A stretch of 17,249 nt of DNA, taken from positions 1 through 17,249 of the forward strand of contig JBQVNP010000108.1 of NCBI GenBank assembly GCA_052436255.1. Reading direction: 5' to 3'. The notes below the pieces were generated by a model. It saw only the letters and a program-made list of their open reading frames with translations. It was not told the DNA's origin and did no database searches. The position numbers and the translations under genes are program-made. Below, one piece after another: positions 14,756 to 17,249 of the stretch; within the stretch, counting starts at the first letter, position 1, and every line of letters begins with the position of its first letter. Source of the stretch: Pelomonas sp052436255. GTDB taxonomy: Bacteria; Pseudomonadota; Gammaproteobacteria; Burkholderiales; Burkholderiaceae_C.

Positions 14756-14784
14756 AAAAAAAAGCCCCGGTTCAAGACCGGGGC
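14756..14784 (-). terminator. strong intrinsic terminator, minus strand
   Basis: GCCCCGG and CCGGGGC (14764-14784) form a perfect 7-bp GC stem with a 7-nt loop. On the minus strand they are followed at once by eight T (14763-14756). On the plus strand no T-run follows, so it works in one direction only. It cannot serve hemB or hemJ, which both lead away from it, and so implies a separate minus-strand transcript. Confidence 0.85.
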
Positions 14785-14868
14785 GAGAAAGCCTTTTCGC
14801 TGTCATCACGTCAAGGCTCCTGCTCAGGGAGGAAAAGCAGGGAACGACCACCTTGCGGCTATCATTCG
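14756..14868 (-). ncRNA. candidate small RNA opposite the hemB leader, three stem-loops
   Basis: On the minus strand three hairpins follow in order. The first is CCTGCT/AGCAGG (14841-14819) with an 11-nt loop carrying CCTCC, able to pair with Shine-Dalgarno sequences. The second is AGCCTT/AAGGCT (14818-14790) with a 17-nt loop. The third is the perfect terminator at 14784-14764 followed by eight T. A candidate promoter lies at the right distance upstream. The predicted transcript is about 113 nt and no minus-strand protein gene explains the terminator. An RNA family named after hemB has been described in Burkholderiales; I recall only its name and location, so membership is open. A hemB leader element on the plus strand is an alternative. 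Confidence 0.6.
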
Positions 14869-14874
14869 CGGACA

Positions 14875-14903
14875 AGTTTAGCGCGCTTGAGCGGTGACGT
14901 CAC
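14875..14903 (-). promoter_or_regulatory. candidate promoter of the small RNA
   Basis: On the minus strand GTGACG (14903-14898) is followed after 17 nt by TAAACT (14880-14875). Each matches consensus at 4 of 6 positions. The predicted start near 14868 gives a transcript that ends at the terminator. The -35 lies inside the palindrome at 14896-14917, so a bound regulator would block it. Confidence 0.4.
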
Positions 14904-14917
14904 GAATAAATGACGTC
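14896..14917. promoter_or_regulatory. 22-bp palindrome, possible operator
   Basis: GACGTCA (14896-14902), an 8-bp AT-rich centre, and TGACGTC (14911-14917) make a perfect 7-8-7 inverted repeat. The left arm is also part of GTGACGTCAC, itself a perfect 10-bp palindrome. It lies 70 bp upstream of hemB and over the -35 of the RNA promoter. Such symmetry usually marks a dimeric regulator site; I cannot name the regulator. Confidence 0.45.
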
Positions 14918-14974
14918 TGGATGTGTCGTCCATCACGCGCGGGCCGCAGCCCTTTTTGACCTGTCTGCCCGCTC

Positions 14975-14979
14975 GAGGA
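14975..14979 (+). promoter_or_regulatory. ribosome binding site fixing the hemB GTG start
   Basis: GAGGA lies 6 nt before the GTG at 14986. It is the clearest Shine-Dalgarno sequence in the window and decides this start over an upstream in-frame GTG at 14923, whose extra 21 residues are not HemB-like. Confidence 0.8.
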
Positions 14980-14985
14980 CTCGAC

Positions 14986-16002
<1,017 letters not shown>

Positions 16003-16006
16003 GTCC

Positions 16007-17113
16007 GTGCGGGTCTTCCACATCGAGCTCGACAGCTTCACGGAGCTGGCCGCGCTGCCCGAAACGTTGCCGGCGCGCGGTTTCCTGTGGCTGGGCTACG
16101 GGCGGCGCGAGTTCGAGGTGGGCGAAACAGCCGCGCAGCAGGCGCTGTCGCGCTGGGGCTGCGGCAACATCGTCGACCTGCATGTGGCCGACCTGATCAA
16201 CAACCAGCTGCCCTCGCACTTCGACTACACATCCTGGTATGACATGCTGGTGTTTCGCCGCCTGGCCGCGGCGCCGGGCAGCCATGACCTCTTCGTCGAC
16301 GACGAGCACGGCACGCTGGCCTCGGCGCAGCGCGCGCTGCGCGCCATCGACACCAGCCCCGTCGGCTTTGCCGTTTTCGACCGCGTGTTGATCACCGTGC
16401 ACCCCACCGATTGCCAGGTGCGCGAGTTCTTTGCACAGAAGCTCGGCCGCCTGACCGAAGGCCGCGACAAGCGGGACCCGCGCAGCGGCGCCCGCCTGCC
16501 CGCCAGCCCGGCCGACCTGATGCTGCGCATGGTCAACCACATGGTGGACAGCTACCTGGAACTGCGCCGCCTGCTGACGCGCCAGCTCGCCACCTTGCAG
16601 CGGGTGCTGCTGGATCAGAACAGCGAGTTCAACGACTGGCCGCTGCTGCTTGAAAGCCGCGACGCGCTGCACCGCCTGGAGGACACCTGTGAGGACCAGC
16701 GCGCGGCGCTGCAGGAATGGATAGACGCGCTGGAAGAGTGGCCGGCCGAGGGCGACCCGCAGGTCGCACGTGAGCGCGAGTTGCTACGGGTGCGCTCGCG
16801 CGACGTGCTGGAGCATGTGGAGCGCGTGCTGACCCATGTGCGCCGGCTGGAATCGTCGGCGGAATCGGCCGTGCAGATGCACTTCAGCGCCCTGGGCCAC
16901 CGCACCAACAGCATCATGCGCACGCTCACTGTGCTGACCGCCATCTTCCTGCCGCTGAACCTGATCACCGGCATCTTCGGCATGAACTTCGACGTCATGC
17001 CGTTGGTCAAGAACCCGGCCGGTTTCTGGGAAGCCATCGCTCTTATCTTGGTGCTCGCCTGCGGCCTCGGGCTGCTGTTCCGCCGCAAGCGCTACCTGAG
17101 CACGAAGCGCTAG
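16007..17113 (+). CDS. CorA-family magnesium (divalent cation) transporter
   Basis: CorA proteins are pentameric inner-membrane channels for Mg2+ and sometimes Co2+, Ni2+ or Zn2+. The 368-residue protein has a large soluble N-terminal domain with a long coiled-coil helix (about 215-300). The first membrane segment ends in the signature GIFGMN (322-327), and the second is at about 340-358. A short positively charged tail follows, RRKRYLSTKR. The start is a GTG 4 nt after the hemB stop, so the two are almost certainly co-transcribed and coupled; no separate ribosome site is seen. The stop codon overlaps that of the transposase fragment on the other strand, so the last few residues may come from the inserted element. 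Ion choice cannot be told from sequence; related ZntB proteins export zinc. Confidence 0.93.
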   Translation: MRVFHIELDSFTELAALPETLPARGFLWLGYGRREFEVGETAAQQALSRWGCGNIVDLHVADLINNQLPSHFDYTSWYDMLVFRRLAAAPGSHDLFVDDEHGTLASAQRALRAIDTSPVGFAVFDRVLITVHPTDCQVREFFAQKLGRLTEGRDKRDPRSGARLPASPADLMLRMVNHMVDSYLELRRLLTRQLATLQRVLLDQNSEFNDWPLLLESRDALHRLEDTCEDQRAALQEWIDALEEWPAEGDPQVARERELLRVRSRDVLEHVERVLTHVRRLESSAESAVQMHFSALGHRTNSIMRTLTVLTAIFLPLNLITGIFGMNFDVMPLVKNPAGFWEAIALILVLACGLGLLFRRKRYLSTKR

Positions 17114-17249
17114 TTGTAGTTTCTCAGGACGTTGTTCACCTCAAACCCCAGCCGTGAGGCGGGAGGTTTGTGGCCGGTGGCAGAGTGAGGGCGATGGAAG
17201 TTGTAGTGCTGCATCCAGGGCGCAAGCTCAGCGGCGCGGACGTCGGAGC
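17110..17249 (-). pseudogene. IS481-family transposase, C-terminal fragment cut by the window edge
   Basis: The minus strand is open from the right edge to a TAG at 17112-17110, giving 45 residues with no start in view. The segment APWMQHYNFHRPHSATGHKP followed by PASRLGFEVNNVLRNYN is the usual end of IS481-type DDE transposases, which close with a YN-x-x-RPH-SA motif after the last catalytic glutamate. Whether the rest of the gene lies intact beyond the window is unknown, so calling it broken is provisional. Its stop codon shares two bases with that of the corA gene. No terminal inverted repeat can be recognised next to it, which suggests the end of the element has been lost. Confidence 0.8.

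Larger units (their letters stand above)
14561..14985. other. 425-bp gene-free region between hemJ and hemB
   Basis: No convincing protein gene lies here. It holds a probable minus-strand small RNA with terminator (14756-14868), its candidate promoter with a palindrome (14875-14917) and the hemB ribosome site (14975-14979). Between hemJ and the terminator there is a perfect hairpin, GAGTGG (14655-14660) and CCACTC (14665-14670) with a CTCG tetraloop, of unknown role. I see no clear plus-strand promoter for hemB. Confidence 0.6.

Noticed and set aside
14764..14784. CCCCGGTTCAAGACCGGGG as the T-arm of a tRNA
   Set aside because: The loop resembles TTCRANY only partly, and no acceptor stem, anticodon arm or CCA end can be found around it.
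14678..14875. 65-codon minus-strand open frame over the small RNA
   Set aside because: It runs through the terminator hairpin, has no ribosome site and resembles no protein; an RNA explains the region better.

Overview
This is a GC-rich chromosomal window with high coding density. The gene families and their arrangement point to a betaproteobacterium of the order Burkholderiales, probably from the Leptothrix/Rubrivivax/Roseateles side. That placement is inferred from the look of the proteins and from synteny, not from a marker-gene search. Nearly every gene is core housekeeping; the only mobile DNA is a fragment of an IS481-type transposase at the right edge.

Layout. (1) 222-4122: a regulatory phosphotransferase (PTS) cluster. 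On the minus strand a small lipoprotein gene, a mannose-type EIIA gene and ptsH (HPr) form a tight unit. ptsI (Enzyme I) lies further on, and olsB (ornithine lipid acyltransferase) is wedged between ptsH and ptsI on the opposite strand. (2) 4160-8269: plus-strand genes for a CaiB/BaiF CoA-transferase, a degenerate histidine-kinase/receiver-like protein, a TlpA-type thioredoxin lipoprotein and a DUF1460 cell-wall amidase-like lipoprotein. (3) 8270-9924: lipB-lipA, making the lipoyl cofactor. (4) 9981-10610: a Sel1-repeat exported protein on the plus strand. (5) 10611-14560: a compact minus-strand unit of six genes, hemJ, vanZ-like, [2Fe-2S] ferredoxin, alpha/beta hydrolase, D,D-carboxypeptidase and ybeD. 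(6) 14561-14985: a gene-free stretch with a strong minus-strand terminator and a probable small RNA. (7) 14986-17113: hemB and a CorA-family Mg2+ transporter as a pair. (8) 17110-17249: the C-terminus of an IS481-family transposase.

How the genes fit together. EI, HPr and EIIA form a phosphorelay without a sugar permease here, as in the regulatory PTS of betaproteobacteria; HPr keeps both His15 and Ser46. The carboxypeptidase, YbeD, LipB and LipA follow the familiar dacA-ybeD-lipB-lipA order, interrupted by the Sel1 gene. hemB and hemJ (early and late haem synthesis) are divergent around the gene-free region, so regulation there could affect both.

The most interesting items are: a three-hairpin RNA candidate with a CCUCC-bearing loop opposite the hemB leader, with a 22-bp palindrome at its putative promoter; a histidine-kinase-like protein that has lost its phospho-histidine and the receiver acidic pair; a recurring -10-like hexamer exactly 6 nt before start codons, suggesting leaderless mRNAs; and two conserved operons each split by one opposite-strand gene.
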